In this document: positions 7,244 to 17,803 of the stretch, one piece after another
How the letters are laid out: the number at the start of each line of letters is the position of its first letter
Position numbering within the stretch: the first letter of the stretch is position 1
From: Rivibacter sp049446155
GTDB lineage: Bacteria; Pseudomonadota; Gammaproteobacteria; Burkholderiales; Burkholderiaceae_C
Direction of reading: 5' to 3'
Assembly (NCBI RefSeq): GCF_049446155.1
Contig: NZ_JBMSEE010000001.1
Span: 124,001 to 188,000 of the forward strand
DNA: 64,000 nt
Translations under genes and position numbers: made by a program
The notes under the pieces: generated by a model
Database searches by the model: none
Seen by the model: the letters and a program-made list of their open reading frames with translations, nothing else
Told to the model about the DNA's origin: nothing

Positions 7244-7828
7244 TCAGGGCAAGGCGGCTGCCCAGCCGAGGACCTGGCGCGTCACTTCGTCGACGGCGCC
7301 GGCCATCGCACGCGCCGCGCCGGCTGCGTCGGCGCTCGGGGCGTCGCGCTCGACGCTGAAGCTGCGTTCGGCGCTGCCGCGCGTGCGCGTGGCGGCGTCG
7401 AGCACGCGCGCACGCAGCTGCACGACGACGCGGCTCGTCCCCGGCGCGCTGAAAACCTGTTCGAAGCGGTCGAGCTCGACATGCACCATCCGCAGCGGTG
7501 CCGGCGCGGTGAGCGCGGCATCGCCCAGCGCGGCCGCCTGGCGCATGCGCTGGCCCACCAGCGTGGCCGGCGGCGCGGCCCAGCGGCTGTCGCGGTAGGC
7601 CGCGTGCTGGTAGGGATCGGCGTACTGCAGGCGGTACAGCATCTGCGCGCCTTCGAGCGACGGCGGCGCATCGACATCGGCAATGCGAAGCGGTGCCGGC
7701 ATCGACACGGCGCTGGCGGTCGGCGGCGGGCCGAGGTCATAAAGCGTGAGCACCGGGGCCGTCGGCACGATCGAACAGCCGGCGATGACGATGGCGCCGG
7801 CCAGGGCGGCGATCATCCGTCGGCTCAT
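7244..7828 (-). CDS. ABC-transport auxiliary lipoprotein (PqiC/DUF330-like) of the MCE system
   Basis: The 194-residue protein has a lipoprotein signal with the lipobox VIAGC (Cys 18) and the typical following sequence PVLTLYDLGPP, seen in auxiliary components of MCE-type lipid transporters. The middle YADPYQHAAYRDSRWAAPP is also typical of this family. The start codon overlaps the stop of the MCE-protein gene (ATGA at 7828-7825), so the two are translationally coupled. By family knowledge it should sit at the outer membrane and work with the MCE protein in moving lipids between membranes. Confidence 0.85.
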   Translation of the reverse strand: MSRRMIAALAGAIVIAGCSIVPTAPVLTLYDLGPPPTASAVSMPAPLRIADVDAPPSLEGAQMLYRLQYADPYQHAAYRDSRWAAPPATLVGQRMRQAAALGDAALTAPAPLRMVHVELDRFEQVFSAPGTSRVVVQLRARVLDAATRTRGSAERSFSVERDAPSADAAGAARAMAGAVDEVTRQVLGWAAALP

Positions 7829-8796
7829 TTCGCACCTCCGGCCGGGAACTGGAAGCCCGATTCGCCCGGCCCGGGTGGCGACGGCGCCTTGCCGAACAGC
7901 AGGCTGTGCGGCTGGTCGCCGAACTCGGTGGCCACGCGCTCCACCGCGCGACTGCCGCGCGCGATGTCTTCGATCAGCGGCGCGCTACGCACGCGCTCGG
8001 GGCCGACGAGCGCGAGCTCGAGGCTGCGCGAGGTCGATTCGAGCTGCGCCGCGGCGTCGCCGAGGCGATCCAGTGCCGAACTGCGTGCGCGCAGGTCACT
8101 GCTGAGCCCGCGCGCGTCGGTGACCAGCGCATCGACGTTGGCCAGCACGCCGCCGGCGCGCTGCACGGTCTGGTCGGCGCTGCGCGCCAGGCGCGGCAGC
8201 GCCTGCACCGTCGGCTGCAAGTCGGCGACCAGCCGCGAGACGTCGGACGAGGCCTGCTCCAGGTTGGCCAGCGTCTTCGCGAGCTGGCGCTGGTTCTCGT
8301 CGCCCAGGAGCGTGTTGATCCGCGTCGCCGCTTCGCCGAAGCCGGCGATCAGCGCCGGGCCGGCGTCGGCCACCCGCTCGAACAGGCCCGGACGCAGCTC
8401 GATGCGCGGCGATGCACCGCCGGCCGCGGCCGCCAGCGGCTGCTGGCTGCGGCTTTCGTCGCGCAGCTCGAGGAACGAGAGGCCGGTAATGCCCTGGTGC
8501 CCCAGCTCGGCGTAGACACCGGTGGTCAGCGGCGCACGCTCGTCCACGCCGATCTCGATCAGGATCTGGTGCGGGTCCGCCGGATCGAAGCCGATCGACT
8601 CCACCTTGCCAACCTCGACGCCGCGCAACTTGACCGGCGCCTTGACGTTGAGGCCCGGCACGCCGATGCGCGAGACCACGGTGACGCTGCGCTGCGCGGT
8701 GCGATCGCCCTGGAACCAGGCGATCGCGGCGACGAGCGCCGTGCCCATCAGCAAGAGGAACAGGCCGGCGATGAGGGCGTGTGCGCGGTTCTCCAT
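7825..8796 (-). CDS. MlaD-family MCE domain substrate-binding protein
   Basis: The 323-residue protein has one N-terminal membrane span (about 8-27, LIAGLFLLLMGTALVAAIAW), then an MCE domain (about 36-120, with GVPGLNVKAPVKLRGVEVG), then a long helical C-terminal part that probably forms a channel or coiled coil. This is the periplasmic lipid-binding subunit of an MCE transporter, anchored in the inner membrane and working with the ATPase and permease encoded just upstream. It is much longer than E. coli MlaD, so it is better called a paralogous MCE system than the classical Mla pathway. Confidence 0.88.
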   Translation of the reverse strand: MENRAHALIAGLFLLLMGTALVAAIAWFQGDRTAQRSVTVVSRIGVPGLNVKAPVKLRGVEVGKVESIGFDPADPHQILIEIGVDERAPLTTGVYAELGHQGITGLSFLELRDESRSQQPLAAAAGGASPRIELRPGLFERVADAGPALIAGFGEAATRINTLLGDENQRQLAKTLANLEQASSDVSRLVADLQPTVQALPRLARSADQTVQRAGGVLANVDALVTDARGLSSDLRARSSALDRLGDAAAQLESTSRSLELALVGPERVRSAPLIEDIARGSRAVERVATEFGDQPHSLLFGKAPSPPGPGESGFQFPAGGAK

Positions 8797-8820
8797 GCGT
8801 GAGACCTTTCGATGTGGGTG

Positions 8821-9633
8821 TCAGGCCGCCAGCGGCGTTTGGCGCAGGCTTTCGCGATAGCTCTGGATGCTTTCCTCGGCGCAGCGCGCGATGTGGCCAA
8901 GGAAGAAGCTGCGGATGAAGGGATGATCGACGCGCGCCACCTCGGCCAGCGTGCCGATCGCCACCAGGCGGTGATCGGCCAGCACCGCGACGCGGTCGAC
9001 CAGCGCGAACAGCGTGTCGACGTCGTGCGTGACCATCACGACGGTGAGCTTCATCTCGCTGCGCAAGTCCTGGATCAGGCGCACGAACTGCTTGCTGCTC
9101 TCGGGGTCGAGCCCGGCGGTCGGCTCGTCGAGGAACAGCAGCTGCGGATCGAGGATCAGCGCGCGCGCCAGCGACACGCGCTTGACCATGCCGCCCGAAA
9201 GCTCGGCCGGCATCTTGAGCGCGTCGCGCGCCGACAGGCCCACCTGCGCGAGCTTGAGCATCACCAGCTCGCGCACCACGTTCTTCGGCACCGCCTTGAG
9301 CTCGCGCAGCGGCAGCGCGATGTTGTCGAACACGCTCAGCGCCGAGAACAGCGCACCCTGCTGGAACAGCACGCCCCAGCGGTGGCGCACGCGCACCAGC
9401 TCGCTTTCGGCGCAACCGCCCAGCGGCTGGCCGAAGACGCGGATCTCGCCCTGCGTAGGCCGCTCCAGCCCCAGCATCAGCCGCAGCAGCGTCGTCTTGC
9501 CGCTGCCCGAGCCGCCGATGACGGCCAAGACCTCGCCCGCGCGCACGTCGAGGTCGAGATGGCGATGGATCACGTGACCGCCCAGCACCGTGGTCAGGTC
9601 GCGCACTTCGATGATCGCTGGGGCTTCGGGCAT
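8821..9633 (-). CDS. ABC transporter ATP-binding protein (MlaF-like)
   Basis: The 270-residue ATPase has Walker A GGSGSGKTTLL (about 35-45), a Q-loop region, the signature LSGGMVKRVSLARAL, Walker B LLFLDEPTAGLDP and the switch histidine in VTHD. The altered signature LSGGM is typical of MlaF-type ATPases of lipid-transport systems. It lies between the permease and MCE genes, 9 bases after the permease stop and 24 bases before the MCE start, as one operon. It would energise lipid movement across the cell envelope from the cytoplasmic side. Confidence 0.9.
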   Translation of the reverse strand: MPEAPAIIEVRDLTTVLGGHVIHRHLDLDVRAGEVLAVIGGSGSGKTTLLRLMLGLERPTQGEIRVFGQPLGGCAESELVRVRHRWGVLFQQGALFSALSVFDNIALPLRELKAVPKNVVRELVMLKLAQVGLSARDALKMPAELSGGMVKRVSLARALILDPQLLFLDEPTAGLDPESSKQFVRLIQDLRSEMKLTVVMVTHDVDTLFALVDRVAVLADHRLVAIGTLAEVARVDHPFIRSFFLGHIARCAEESIQSYRESLRQTPLAA

Positions 9634-9642
9634 GCCGGTTCC

Positions 9643-10773
9643 TCAGATTCCCACGTCGGAGAACAGTACCGCGAACAGTGCATCCACGATGATCACCACG
9701 GTGATCGAGGTCACCACCGAATCGGTCGTGCCCGCGCCCAGGCTCTCTGAATTGGGCTTCACGCGCAGGCCGAAGTGGCAGGCCACCAGCGCGATCAGCG
9801 CGCCGAACAGCATCGCCTTGGACAGCCCCAGCCACAGGTTGGCCACCGGCACCGCGCTCGGCAGTCCGTGCAGGAACTGCACGTACTCGATGCCCAGCTG
9901 CGCGCGCGCGGCGACCATGCCGCCCAGCAGCACGATCCCACTGGTCCACACGACCACCAGCGGCAGCGTCATCGCCAGCGCGATGACCTTGGGCATCACC
10001 AGGCGCAACGTGTGCGAGACGCCCATCACCGACAGCGCGTCGAGCTCCTGCGTCACCCGCATCACGCCGAGCTGCGCGGTCATCGACGAGCCGGAGCGCC
10101 CGGCCACGAGGATGGCCGCGAGCAGCGGGCCCAGCTCGCGCCAGACGCTGATGCCCAGGATGTCGATCACGAAGATGTCGGCCCCGTAGTTCTTGAGCTG
10201 GCGCGAAGTCAGGTACGACAGCGTGATGCCGACGAGGAAGCCCACCAGTGCGGTGATGCCCATCGCCTGCGCGCCGGTGCGGTAGATGTTGGCCGAGATC
10301 TCGCGCCAGGCAATGAGATCCGGTCGGCGCAGCATCAGCGCCAGGTCGAACAGCAGCTGCCCCGCCAGGCGCAAGGCATCGGCCAGGTGGTCGCCGAAAG
10401 ACAGCACGCGGTGCCCGAGCGCCACCAGGCCGAACGACGGCGCCCCAGGCGCGCGCGCCAGCGAGGTCGCGGCGCCGAACTGCGTGAACAGGTCCTCGTG
10501 CTCGGGCTGCCATCGCAGCCGCTGCGGCCGTCGGTGGCCCCAGGCCGTCCACAGCAGCATCGCGCCGGCGCGGTCGAGCCGCGCGATGTCGCGCAGGTCC
10601 CAGACGATGCTGCGCTCGCCGGCCAGCGCGCGGGCCTGCGCCTGCAAGGCTTCGAAGTGCGGCCGCAGCGACAGCAGCGTCCATTCGCCCGACAGCCGCG
10701 CGACGGTTACGCCGCCGTCTTCGCTCGTGCGGTGCAGTTGGGGAGAAGAGGCGTCGATCGCGGGTTCGACCAT
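9643..10773 (-). CDS. MlaE-family permease with an N-terminal STAS domain
   Basis: I took the ATG at 10773 (MVEPAIDASSPQ), giving 376 residues; an upstream ATG at 10878 would overlap the DedA gene. Residues about 20-110 form a STAS-like domain (VARLSGEWTLLSLRPHFEAL, then VWDLRDIARLDRAGAMLLW). After it comes the MlaE permease with five or six membrane spans and the conserved EISANIYRTGAQAMG and AGRSGSSMTAQLGVM segments. In E. coli the STAS protein (MlaB) is separate; here it is fused. First gene of the four-gene lipid-transport operon. Confidence 0.88.
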   Translation of the reverse strand: MVEPAIDASSPQLHRTSEDGGVTVARLSGEWTLLSLRPHFEALQAQARALAGERSIVWDLRDIARLDRAGAMLLWTAWGHRRPQRLRWQPEHEDLFTQFGAATSLARAPGAPSFGLVALGHRVLSFGDHLADALRLAGQLLFDLALMLRRPDLIAWREISANIYRTGAQAMGITALVGFLVGITLSYLTSRQLKNYGADIFVIDILGISVWRELGPLLAAILVAGRSGSSMTAQLGVMRVTQELDALSVMGVSHTLRLVMPKVIALAMTLPLVVVWTSGIVLLGGMVAARAQLGIEYVQFLHGLPSAVPVANLWLGLSKAMLFGALIALVACHFGLRVKPNSESLGAGTTDSVVTSITVVIIVDALFAVLFSDVGI

Positions 10774-10837
10774 GTCGCTGTGGCAAGGCCCGACGCGCGC
10801 CGGGTGCGGCCGGGCCAGTCTAGCCGCTGCCGCGCGC

Positions 10838-11770
10838 TCAGGCCTCGTCGATCGGCCGCCCTGCGCTGGCCCAGCCATCGAGCCCGCCGGCGAGCGGGCG
10901 CACGCGCGTCAGGCCGGCGGCGGCCAGCACTGCCGCTGCGCTCGCTGCCGAGGCTTCGTTCGGGCAGTTGCAGTACAGCACGATGTCGCGGTCGCGCGGC
11001 AACGTCGCGGCGTGCCGGCGCACCTCGCGGAAGTCGACGCGCAGCGCGCCTGGAATGCGGCGCGGGTCGAGATCGGACATGCCGGCAGCGCGCACGTCGA
11101 GGATGACCGGCGCTTCGCCGCGTTCCATCAGCGCGTGAAGCTCGTCGGCGCTGATGCGCGACATCGCCACCTGGCGCAGGAAACGCCGGCGGCGCCACCA
11201 GCGCCAGCCGACGAAGGCCGCGAGCAGCAGCACCAGCACCGTGCCCGCCGCCGTGCCGGCATTGGACATCACGACAAGCAGCTCCTGGATCTGATCGCTG
11301 AACGCGGCGCCCAGGCCCAGGAAGGCAGCGCTCCAGATGGCGCCAGCCACGATGTCGTAGCCGATGAAGCGCACGAGCGGCATGCGCACCGCGCCGGCCA
11401 TCGGCGCCGCGACCACAGAGACACCCGGCACGAACTTCGCGGCCACCAGCGAGCTGCCGCCCCAGCGCACGATCAGCGACTCGCTTTGCCTCACGCAGGA
11501 GTCCGGCGACATCGACAGTCGGCACAGCAGGCCCATCACGCGGTGGCCGAAGCGGCGGCCCGCGAGGTACCAGACGCCGTCGCCGAGCACGTTGGCGACG
11601 ATGGATGCGGCCAGCGCCGCCGGCAGCGACAGTGCGCCGGCCACCGCGAGGCCGCCGGCCACCACCAGCAGCGGCGAGGCCGGCACCGGCAGGCCGACGC
11701 GCGCGGCGAGCGTGGCGCCGAACACGATGGCGATGCCGTGCCGGACGACGAGGTCGATGAGATCTTGCAT
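10838..11770 (-). CDS. DedA-family membrane protein fused to a rhodanese domain
   Basis: I took the ATG at 11770 (MQDLIDLVVRHG), giving 310 residues. The first about 190 residues are a DedA/SNARE-associated membrane domain with the conserved LGDGVWYLAGRRFG and a KFVPGVSVVAAPMAGA segment, followed by a span and a basic stop-transfer (WRWWRRRRFLRQ). Residues about 205-305 are a rhodanese domain with the active-site loop CNCPNEASA (catalytic Cys). DedA proteins act in membrane homeostasis and lipid scrambling; the rhodanese would face the cytoplasm. Such fusions occur in other proteobacteria but their substrate is not established. Confidence 0.85.
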   Translation of the reverse strand: MQDLIDLVVRHGIAIVFGATLAARVGLPVPASPLLVVAGGLAVAGALSLPAALAASIVANVLGDGVWYLAGRRFGHRVMGLLCRLSMSPDSCVRQSESLIVRWGGSSLVAAKFVPGVSVVAAPMAGAVRMPLVRFIGYDIVAGAIWSAAFLGLGAAFSDQIQELLVVMSNAGTAAGTVLVLLLAAFVGWRWWRRRRFLRQVAMSRISADELHALMERGEAPVILDVRAAGMSDLDPRRIPGALRVDFREVRRHAATLPRDRDIVLYCNCPNEASAASAAAVLAAAGLTRVRPLAGGLDGWASAGRPIDEA

Positions 11771-11858
11771 GGGGAAGGAACGGCGGCGAAGGCCGCATTC
11801 GAGCACAAGCCGTACCACGCTGACGCGCGCAGGGTGGCGGCGCCCGCCGACCGCTTCG

Positions 11859-14030
<2,172 letters not shown>

Positions 14031-14145
14031 GGCGGGCAATGCAGCGCGCACGGGGCACACCGAGGCGGTGCTTTCGCATGGATTCCCCCCGGGGAATGCC
14101 CGGTGCCAGGACGCGACGACCGGCCGCTGGGCCCAGAATCCACGC

Positions 14146-14916
14146 GTGATCGCCTGGCTGCACGACGAACTGACCCCCTTGCCGCCCACCGCGCGCGCGC
14201 TGGGCCCCGACAGCGACGCGCCGGGCTTGCTGGCCGCTGGCGGCTCGCTCAGCGTCGCGCGGCTGACCGAGGCCTATTCGCACGGCGTTTTTCCCTGGTA
14301 CGGCGACGGCCAACCGGTGCTGTGGTGGAGCCCCGATCCGCGCATGGTGCTGCGCTGCGCCGATCTGCGGATCTCGCATTCGCTGCGCAAGCGGCTGCGG
14401 CGCTTCAGGGCGGACGCGCACTGCGAGATCCGCATCGACAGCGCCTTCGACCGCGTGATCGAGGCCTGCGCCAGCGTCCCGCGCGACGGCCAGCCCGGCA
14501 CCTGGATCGTCGGGCCGATGCGCGCCGCCTACCGCGCCTGGCACCGAGCGGGCGCGGTGCATTCGTTCGAGACCTGGATCGACGGCAAGCTGGCAGGTGG
14601 CTTGTACGGCGTCAACCTGGGACGCATGTTCTTCGGCGAATCGATGTTCGCCCGCGAGACCGACGCCTCCAAGATCGCGCTGGCGGCACTGGTGGCGTTC
14701 TGCCGCGCTCACGGCATCGAGGCGATCGACTGCCAGCAGAACACCGCTCACCTGGCATCGCTGGGCGCGCGCGAATGGCCGCGCCGTGCGTTCGAAGCCC
14801 ACCTGGCACGCTGCGTGCACGAGCAGGCTCCGAAGGATTGGTCCTATCATCCATCGCTATGGGCGCAGCTCGGCCTCGACGGGCCTGCGGCGCCTCCCAC
14901 GCCCGCCGAACCGTGA
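14146..14916 (+). CDS. aat: leucyl/phenylalanyl-tRNA--protein transferase
   Basis: A GTG at 14146 gives 256 residues beginning VIAWLHDELTPLPP, with the family signatures GLLAAGGSLSVARLTEAYSHG (about 28-48), PWYGDGQPVLWWSPDPRMVL and GKLAGGLYGVNLGRMFFGESMF. The enzyme transfers Leu or Phe from aminoacyl-tRNA to proteins with N-terminal Arg or Lys, marking them for ClpS/ClpAP degradation. The stop overlaps the GTG of the arginyl-tRNA-protein transferase gene (GTGA), so both N-end-rule transferases are co-translated. Cytoplasmic. Longer upstream frames are not needed. Confidence 0.92.
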   Translation: MIAWLHDELTPLPPTARALGPDSDAPGLLAAGGSLSVARLTEAYSHGVFPWYGDGQPVLWWSPDPRMVLRCADLRISHSLRKRLRRFRADAHCEIRIDSAFDRVIEACASVPRDGQPGTWIVGPMRAAYRAWHRAGAVHSFETWIDGKLAGGLYGVNLGRMFFGESMFARETDASKIALAALVAFCRAHGIEAIDCQQNTAHLASLGAREWPRRAFEAHLARCVHEQAPKDWSYHPSLWAQLGLDGPAAPPTPAEP

Positions 14917-15659
14917 CCCACCCGAAAGAGCTTCCGCTCGCGTCGTTGCAGTTCTACGCGACGGCGCCCTACCCCTGCAGCTACCTGGCAGGCCGGCTGG
15001 CGCGCTCGCAGGTGGCCACGCCCAGCCACCTGATCCACGCGGACGCCTATTCGGGCCTCGTGGCCAGCGGCTTTCGGCGCAGCGGCATGTTCACCTACCG
15101 GCCCTACTGCGATGGCTGCCGCGCCTGCGTGCCGCTGCGCGTGCCGGTGGCGAAGTTCGAGCCCAGCCGCAGCCAGCGCCGTGCCTGGAAGCAGCATCAG
15201 GGCCTGCAGGCGCGCGTGCTGCGCCTGTGCTTCATGCCCGAGCACTACCAGCTTTACCTGCGCTACCAGGCCGGACGCCACGCCGGTGGCGGCATGGACC
15301 ACGACTCGATCGACCAGTACACGCAATTCCTGCTGCAAAGCAGAGTGAATTCGCGCCTGGTCGAGTTCCGCGAACCGGCGCCCGAGGGCCGTGTCGGCGC
15401 ACTGAAGATGGTCTCGATCCTGGACATCCTCAACGACGGCATCAGCGCGGTCTACACGTTCTACGAGCCCGATGCCGGCGCCAGCTACGGCACCTACAAC
15501 GTGCTGTGGCAGATCGACCAGACGCGCCAGCTCGGCCTGCCGCACGTCTACCTCGGCTACTGGATCGCCGACAGCGCCAAGATGGCCTACAAGGCCCAGT
15601 TCCGCCCGCACGAAGTGCTGGTGGAGGGGCAGTGGCGACCGGGCGGCAACGAGCGCTGA
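14913..15659 (+). CDS. bpt: aspartate/glutamate leucyltransferase (Bpt/Ate-type)
   Basis: The GTG at 14913 overlaps the aat stop by four bases and gives 248 residues starting VTHPKELPLASLQFYATAPY. Family marks are the CSYL motif near residue 23, GFRRSGMFTYRPYCDGCRAC (about 51-70, with the paired cysteines) and the C-terminal YLGYWIADSAKMAYKAQFRP. This enzyme adds leucine (Bpt) to proteins with N-terminal Asp or Glu, feeding ClpS/ClpAP. Because it sits with aat it completes the local bacterial N-end-rule pathway. Arginyl transfer, as in eukaryotic Ate1, is the alternative, but bacterial homologues of this length are usually leucyl-specific. Confidence 0.9.
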   Translation: MTHPKELPLASLQFYATAPYPCSYLAGRLARSQVATPSHLIHADAYSGLVASGFRRSGMFTYRPYCDGCRACVPLRVPVAKFEPSRSQRRAWKQHQGLQARVLRLCFMPEHYQLYLRYQAGRHAGGGMDHDSIDQYTQFLLQSRVNSRLVEFREPAPEGRVGALKMVSILDILNDGISAVYTFYEPDAGASYGTYNVLWQIDQTRQLGLPHVYLGYWIADSAKMAYKAQFRPHEVLVEGQWRPGGNER

Positions 15660-15666
15660 GCGCGTT

Positions 15667-15691
15667 GCTCCCCCTCCCTTGGGAAGAGGGA
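15667..15691. terminator. hairpin between convergent bpt and scoB
   Basis: CTCCC (15667-15671) and GGGAG (15687-15691) frame a second possible pairing of TCCC with GGGA. The element fills the 41-base gap between two convergent stop codons, so it could act as a bidirectional terminator. No long T run follows. Confidence 0.5.
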
Positions 15692-15700
15692 GTCTTCAGA

Positions 15701-16339
15701 TCACAGCAGCGGCACGCCCGTCTTGGACTGGACTTCCGCGCGCGTCACGCCCTCGGCCAGCTCGACGAGCTTGAGCCCCTGCGGCGTCACGTCCATCACC
15801 GCGAGGTCGGTGATGATGCGGTTGACCACGCCCACGCCGGTCAGCGGCAGCGTGCACTTGGGCAGGATCTTCAGGTCGGTGGTGCCGTCCTTCTTCTTGG
15901 CGACATGCTCCATCACCACGAGCACGCGGGGCACGCCGCCCACGAGATCCATCGCGCCGCCCATGCCCTTGACCATCTTGCCGGGGATCATCCAGTTGGC
16001 AAGGTCGCCCTTCTCGCTGACCTGCATCGCACCCAGGATCGCGAGGTTGATCTTGCCGCCGCGGATCATCGCGAACGAGTCGTGCGAGCCGAAGATGCTG
16101 GTGCCGGGGATGGTCGTCACGGTCTGCTTGCCGGCGTTGATGAGGTCGGCGTCGACCTCGTCTTCGGTCGGGAACGGGCCGATGCCCAGCATGCCGTTCT
16201 CGCTTTGCAGCCACACCTCGATGTCCTTGGGCACGAAGTTGGCCACCAGCGTCGGGATGCCGATGCCGAGGTTCACGTAGTAGCCGTCCTTGAGTTCGGA
16301 TGCAGCCTTGGCGGCCATCTGATCTTGGGTCCAGGGCAT
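15701..16339 (-). CDS. scoB: 3-oxoacid CoA-transferase subunit B
   Basis: The 212-residue subunit contains the glycine-rich NLGIGIPTLVANF and the catalytic SENGMLGIGP (Glu in ENG), followed by GGHIDLAI-like sequence GGKINLAILGAMQV. With subunit A it forms the heteromeric succinyl-CoA:3-ketoacid (acetoacetate) CoA-transferase that activates acetoacetate in ketone body use and PHB breakdown. A good Shine-Dalgarno (GAGGAGAG) precedes the start. It follows scoA by 10 bases. A 3-oxoadipate CoA-transferase is a possible alternative, but there are no aromatic-degradation genes nearby. Confidence 0.88.
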   Translation of the reverse strand: MPWTQDQMAAKAASELKDGYYVNLGIGIPTLVANFVPKDIEVWLQSENGMLGIGPFPTEDEVDADLINAGKQTVTTIPGTSIFGSHDSFAMIRGGKINLAILGAMQVSEKGDLANWMIPGKMVKGMGGAMDLVGGVPRVLVVMEHVAKKKDGTTDLKILPKCTLPLTGVGVVNRIITDLAVMDVTPQGLKLVELAEGVTRAEVQSKTGVPLL

Positions 16340-16349
16340 GGCGCTCTCC

Positions 16350-17048
16350 TCAGGCGGGACGGGTGGTGCGCTTTTCGATGCGCTTTTCGGGATGGGCGTT
16401 GACCACGATGCGATGCACGTAGATGCCCGGCAGGTGGATCGCGTCCGGGTCCAGTTCGCCCGTCTCGACCAGATGCTCGACCTCGACGACTGTGATCTTG
16501 CCCGCCATCGCGCAGGCGGGGTTGAAGTTGCGTGCGGTGCGGCGGAACACGAGGTTGCCGCTCTTGTCGGCCGTGTGCGCCTTCACGAGCGCCACGTCGG
16601 GAACCAGGGAACGCTCCATCACGTAGACGTGGCCGTCGAATTCGCGCGTTTCCTTGCCCTCGGCGACGATGGTGCCGACGCCGGTGCGCGTGAAGAAAGC
16701 CGGGATGCCGGCGCCGCCGGCGCGCAGCTTCTCGGCCAGCGTGCCCTGCGGCGTGAACTCAAGCTCGAGTTCGCCGGCCAGGTACTGTCGCTCGAACTCT
16801 TTGTTCTCGCCGACGTAGCTGGAGATCATCTTCTTGATCTGGCGCGTCTCGAGCAGCTTGCCGAGACCGAATCCGTCGACGCCGGCGTTGTTGGAAATGG
16901 CGGTGAGGTTCTTCGCACCGGAGTCGCGCAGCGCATCGATCAGCGCTTCGGGAATGCCGCACAGGCCGAAGCCGCCGACGGCCAGCAGCTGGCCGTCCTT
17001 CACGATGCCCTCCAGCGCCGCTTGCGCGCTCGGGTAGACCTTGTTCAT
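16350..17048 (-). CDS. scoA: 3-oxoacid CoA-transferase subunit A
   Basis: The 232-residue subunit has GGFGLCGIPEALIDAL (about 26-41), the CoA-binding region and the C-terminal TVVEVEHLVETGELDPDAIHLPGIYV, all typical of subunit A of succinyl-CoA:3-ketoacid CoA-transferase. It pairs with scoB downstream. A GGAGA-type ribosome site lies before the ATG. The gene diverges from a PAS-LuxR regulator, and an inverted repeat lies in the gap, which suggests that regulator controls it. Confidence 0.9.
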   Translation of the reverse strand: MNKVYPSAQAALEGIVKDGQLLAVGGFGLCGIPEALIDALRDSGAKNLTAISNNAGVDGFGLGKLLETRQIKKMISSYVGENKEFERQYLAGELELEFTPQGTLAEKLRAGGAGIPAFFTRTGVGTIVAEGKETREFDGHVYVMERSLVPDVALVKAHTADKSGNLVFRRTARNFNPACAMAGKITVVEVEHLVETGELDPDAIHLPGIYVHRIVVNAHPEKRIEKRTTRPA

Positions 17049-17126
17049 GGAGTCTCCTCAGTGGCCCTCTCGGGTGCCGATGGCTGACGGCCGGTGACGA
17101 TGGCCGCCGCAGCGCAGCGAAGCGTA

Positions 17127-17157
17127 CTACGTACGCGGATAGGTAACCGTTACGTAG
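17127..17157. promoter_or_regulatory. inverted repeat CTACGTA-N17-TACGTAG between scoA and its divergent regulator
   Basis: CTACGTA (17127-17133) and TACGTAG (17151-17157) are exact mirror copies with centres 24 bases apart, about two helical turns, and each core (TACGTA) is itself palindromic. The site is 47 bases upstream of the PAS-LuxR gene and 79 bases upstream of scoA, a fitting position for a LuxR-type dimer binding both promoters. Confidence 0.55.
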
Positions 17158-17203
17158 AATCGCCTAAGGTCACTTCCCCCCCAAGCCGCCTTCGACAGCC
17201 GCG

Positions 17204-17800
17204 ATGCCGCCGTCCGCCGCCCCAGCTCCGGATCTCACACTCGACTACCGCATCGCGTTCGAACTGGCGCCCGTCGGTCTGGTGCTCTCGCGCCGGCGCA
17301 TGATCGTCGACTGCAACGAGGCGCTGGCGCAGATGTTCCGCATCGCACGCGGCCAGCTCATCGGTCAGTCGTTCGAGGTGCTGTACCCCAGCCACGACGA
17401 GTTCGAGCGCACCGGCGAGCGCATCGTGCTCAACCTGAACGACGGCGGCTACTACGCGGACGACCGCATCATGAAGCGCAGTCCGTCCGACCCGGCCGGC
17501 GAGCTGTTCTGGTGCCACGTGTCCGGCCGTGCGCTCAACCGCGACGCGCCGCACGAAGCGGGCATCTGGAGCTTCGAGGATCTGTCGTCGCGCCGCCCGC
17601 TGACGACGCCCGGCCGCGCCGGCCTGACCGCGCGCGAGCGCGAGGTCGCCGCGCTGCTGATCGAAGGCCGCACCAGCAAGCAGATCGGAAAGACGATCGG
17701 CATCAGCCCGCGCACGGTGGACATCTACCGCGCGCGCCTGCTGCGCAAGTACGGCGCCGGCACGACGCCGGAGTTGGTGCAGCGGCTGCTCGAGGGCTGA
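17204..17800 (+). CDS. PAS-domain LuxR-family transcriptional regulator
   Basis: The 198-residue protein has an N-terminal PAS domain (about 15-125: YRIAFELAPVGLVLSRRRMIVDCNEAL) and a C-terminal LuxR/GerE helix-turn-helix (about 138-195: LTAREREVAALLIEGRTSKQIGKTIGISPRTVDIYRARLLRKYG). It lacks a receiver domain, so the signal would be a small ligand or redox state sensed by PAS. It diverges from scoAB across 155 bases containing a long inverted repeat and is the likely regulator of acetoacetate use. This pairing is seen in other Burkholderiales as far as I recall. Confidence 0.85.
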   Translation: MPPSAAPAPDLTLDYRIAFELAPVGLVLSRRRMIVDCNEALAQMFRIARGQLIGQSFEVLYPSHDEFERTGERIVLNLNDGGYYADDRIMKRSPSDPAGELFWCHVSGRALNRDAPHEAGIWSFEDLSSRRPLTTPGRAGLTAREREVAALLIEGRTSKQIGKTIGISPRTVDIYRARLLRKYGAGTTPELVQRLLEG

Positions 17801-17803
17801 AGG

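Noticed and set aside
8096..10786. An 896-residue minus-strand frame over the lipid-transport operon
   Set aside because: It is the shifted frame of four real genes; its sequence is almost only Arg, Ala, Gly and Pro.
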